This document shows, piece after piece, positions 5,641 through 7,436 of a stretch of DNA of 7,436 bases (within the stretch, counting starts at the first letter, position 1; the number at the start of each line of letters is the position of its first letter). The DNA comes from Oscillospiraceae bacterium (GTDB lineage Bacteria; Bacillota; Clostridia; Oscillospirales; Oscillospiraceae): the NCBI GenBank assembly GCA_031264545.1, contig JAISDV010000029.1, positions 1 through 7,436 of the forward strand, given 5' to 3'. A program made the position numbers and the translations under genes. The notes beneath the pieces were generated by a model. That model was not told where the DNA came from, ran no database searches, and saw nothing but the letters and a program-made list of their open reading frames with translations.

Positions 5641-6796
5641 AGGCTGTATCGGCGATTGTCTTGCCTGCGGAAAGTGCGAAAGTTTTTCTATACTGGACAG
5701 TTTTATATCCTCCGAAATAAGCGTCGAGCCGCGTTCGGGCTTCGGCGTCGCCGCGGACATCGGCACTACGAGCGTGGTGCTGGCGCTGTTCGATCTGGCT
5801 TCCGGCAAGCGCCTGGCACGGCACAGCTTTATGAATCCCCAGCGCCGCTTCGGCCCGGACGTGATCTCGCGCATCGACGCGGCTAATCGCGGACATCTGA
5901 AAGACCTGCGCCGTCTGATCACGGAGAGCGTCGCTGCGGGAATCGAAACGCTGCTGACGTCCGCAGGCGTCCGGCCCGCACAAATAGCCGACGTGACAGC
6001 GGCGGGCAACACGACAATGACTTATCTGCTGCTGGGTCTGCCCTGCGAGAGTCTGGGCGTCCTTCCTTTCAAACCGGCGTTTGAGCTGGCCGAGGCGTAT
6101 GACTTCTCCGGCGTGTTCGGCTTAGGGGATATTCGCTGTCCCCTGCACGTTGTGCCCTGGCTTTCCGCTTTTGTAGGCGGCGACATCGTCGCGGGCCTGC
6201 TGCACATGCCGGAAGCCAAACAGTCGCGTTTTCTGCTCGTTGACCTCGGCACAAACGGCGAAATGGCGCTGTATGATAAGGGAAAGCTGACCGTGACATC
6301 TACGGCGGCAGGGCCGGCCTTTGAGGGTTCGGCCCACGGCGGCGGCGCTTCCGCCGTACTGGATGATCTGGCGGCGCTCGTCCGCGCGGAGTATGTGGAT
6401 GAAACCGGCCTGCTGACCAGCGGCGCGCCGGAGCTGTTTTCCCAGAAGGAGATCCGGGACTTACAGCTTGCCAAGTCCGCCGTGCGCGCGGGGCTTGAGA
6501 TCCTGCTGGATTCTGCGGGACTGGACTGTGACGCCATCGACGCCGTATATCTCGCGGGCGGCATCGGCCAGGCAATGGATGTGAACAGCGCGGTGACCGT
6601 CGGGCTGCTGCCCGCCGGACTCGGGGGGAAAAGCCGCGCGGTGGGCAATGCGTCGCTGGGCGGCGCGGCGCGGCTGCTGCTCGCGCCGGTGCGGACCGCC
6701 GCGGACATGGAAAAGCTGCTTGCCGCCGCAAGGGAGATCAATCTTGCAAAGCATCCGCGTTTTAATGAGCTGTTTATGGAGCATATGTATTTTTAG
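5633..6796 (+). CDS. Short corrinoid-activation ATPase (ASKHA, DUF4445/RACE type)
   Basis: Protein of 387 residues, likely reducing inactive Co(II) corrinoid on the methyltransferase carrier to Co(I) at the cost of ATP. The N-terminus has C5, C9, C12 and C15 (CX3CX2CX2C), a probable iron-sulfur site. The remainder is an ASKHA ATPase: phosphate loop 1 ADIGTT (41-46), AAGNTTMTYLLLG (123-135), VPWLSAFVGGDIVAG (174-188), phosphate loop 2 LVDLGTNGE (202-210), AAGPAFEG (225-232), adenosine motif YLAGGIGQAMD (306-316), GNASLGGA (338-345) and the family-like ending FNELFMEHMYF. The usual family members, about 600 residues, carry an N-terminal [2Fe-2S] ferredoxin domain that is absent here. The stretch after GPAFEG also seems shorter than in relatives I remember. 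ATG 5633 overlaps the regulator by 8 bp with AGAAGG just upstream; an earlier in-frame ATG (5537) lies deep in the regulator gene and gives an Arg-rich, unlike-family extension. Confidence 0.88.
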   Translation: MREGCIGDCLACGKCESFSILDSFISSEISVEPRSGFGVAADIGTTSVVLALFDLASGKRLARHSFMNPQRRFGPDVISRIDAANRGHLKDLRRLITESVAAGIETLLTSAGVRPAQIADVTAAGNTTMTYLLLGLPCESLGVLPFKPAFELAEAYDFSGVFGLGDIRCPLHVVPWLSAFVGGDIVAGLLHMPEAKQSRFLLVDLGTNGEMALYDKGKLTVTSTAAGPAFEGSAHGGGASAVLDDLAALVRAEYVDETGLLTSGAPELFSQKEIRDLQLAKSAVRAGLEILLDSAGLDCDAIDAVYLAGGIGQAMDVNSAVTVGLLPAGLGGKSRAVGNASLGGAARLLLAPVRTAADMEKLLAAAREINLAKHPRFNELFMEHMYF

Positions 6797-6810
6797 GAGG
6801 AGACCGCGCT

Positions 6811-7344
6811 GTGGATACTGTTAAGCTTTGTCTCAAGCTGGGCGCGGCCAAAGCGGAGGAGATTCCCGTTGAAAAGCTGACGTTCGAGCCGGAGCTGCGA
6901 AAGCTCTGCGAGCAGAATGCCTGCGGGCGCTTTGCCCGGAACTACACCTGTCCCCCGTTTGCAGGGGAGATAGCTGCGCTTGTGGCAAAGCTGAAGACAT
7001 TTCAAAGCGCAGTGATCTTCCAGAACATTTATTCCCTGGAGGATTCCTTCGATTTTGAGGGTATGATGAATGCCCAGCAAAAACATAACGCCATGACAAG
7101 AGAAATCGCGAACAGGGTCTATACGGCGCTGGGGCGCGAAAACGCGCTTGTGCTGTCGGCCGGCGGCTGCACCCTGTGCGAAAGCTGCGCCGCGCAGACG
7201 AATGCACCCTGCCGGCACCCCGGTGAAGCGCTGTCCTCCCTCGAGGCCTACGGCATCTACGTGGCAAAAATAGCGGAAGTGTCCAATATGAAATACGTCA
7301 ACGGTAAGGATACCGTGACGTATTTCTCCGGCGTTTTTTTGTGA
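6811..7344 (+). CDS. DUF2284 cysteine-rich putative metal-binding protein
   Basis: Cytoplasmic protein of 177 residues matching DUF2284, a family annotated as predicted metal-binding. It has seven conserved-looking cysteines in two groups: C33, C38 and C47 in CEQNACGRFARNYTCPP, and C120, C123, C126 and C134 in GGCTLCESCAAQTNAPC, followed by HPGEALSSLEAYGI, the family's C-terminal signature. The pattern suits an iron-sulfur cluster or other metal site. The GTG start has a strong AGGAGGAG (6795-6802) 8 nt upstream, and only 14 bp separate it from the ATPase gene, so the two are co-transcribed. Its position directly after the corrinoid-activating ATPase suggests a redox or metal-handling partner in reactivation, but its biochemical role is not established. 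Confidence 0.88.
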   Translation: MDTVKLCLKLGAAKAEEIPVEKLTFEPELRKLCEQNACGRFARNYTCPPFAGEIAALVAKLKTFQSAVIFQNIYSLEDSFDFEGMMNAQQKHNAMTREIANRVYTALGRENALVLSAGGCTLCESCAAQTNAPCRHPGEALSSLEAYGIYVAKIAEVSNMKYVNGKDTVTYFSGVFL

Positions 7345-7381
7345 AAGCGCTCAGGACCCGGATTCAAAGGTTCTGAAACAG

Positions 7382-7436
7382 CTACATATCATACTTTTTG
7401 GGGTCCAGCTTTTCGCATTCGTCGAGCATATTTTCG
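7382..7436 (-). CDS. C-terminal end of an unidentified convergent gene (partial)
   Basis: Read on the minus strand from the window edge, one frame gives ENMLDECEKLDPKKYDM followed by a TAG stop (7384-7382). The Glu/Lys-rich, natural-looking composition and the convergent position 37 bp past the DUF2284 stop suggest the end of a real gene. Seventeen residues are too few to name a family. No clear terminator is visible between the two convergent genes. Confidence 0.45.
   Translation of the reverse strand, partial: ENMLDECEKLDPKKYDM

Noticed and set aside
6022..6741. A 239-codon Ser/Ala/Pro-rich minus-strand frame opposite the activator ATPase
   Set aside because: Its low-complexity Ser/Pro/Ala composition is typical of an antisense shadow, and the opposite strand encodes all ASKHA motifs in order.

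Overview
The window looks like a piece of chromosome from a GC-rich, anaerobic member of the Clostridia (Firmicutes). I infer this from strong AGGAGG-type ribosome binding sites, GTG and TTG starts, AT-rich intergenic gaps between GC-rich genes, a lipobox-type substrate-binding lipoprotein, a stand-alone ECF transporter S component, and a set of corrinoid methyl-transfer genes typical of acetogens and related gut or sediment Clostridia. No taxonomic marker gene is present, so the lineage is only an inference.

Layout. Left edge (43-1071, minus): a YtfQ-type sugar ABC transporter substrate-binding lipoprotein with its own AT-rich leader. It is cut off from the rest by a strong 16-bp hairpin terminator (1282-1325). 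The rest, from 1410 to 7344, reads as one functional locus in two divergent arms. The minus arm starts at 4267: corrinoid protein, then a UroD/MtaA-family methyltransferase (4-bp overlap), then an adenosylcobalamin-type riboswitch, then a membrane-anchored DUF4430 protein, then an ECF S component (11-bp overlap), then the terminator. The plus arm starts at 4432: AraC-family regulator with a PocR-type sensory domain, then a short ASKHA/DUF4445 corrinoid-activation ATPase (8-bp overlap), then a DUF2284 cysteine-rich protein. The last 55 bases hold the C-terminal end of an unidentified convergent gene.

How it fits together (inference). A methyl donor would be demethylated onto the Co(I) corrinoid of the small corrinoid protein and passed on by the zinc-dependent UroD-family enzyme. 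When the corrinoid is oxidised to Co(II), the ASKHA ATPase would reactivate it by ATP-dependent reduction, perhaps with electrons passing through its own N-terminal four-cysteine cluster and/or the DUF2284 protein. The PocR-AraC regulator would sense an inducer and control both arms from the shared 164-bp gap. The DUF4430/S-component pair, gated by the B12 riboswitch, would import the corrinoid cofactor. The notable points are the riboswitch placed inside the arm so that it can control only the uptake genes, the unusually small activator ATPase with a CX3CX2CX2C head, and the absence of an identifiable separate substrate-specific methyltransferase.
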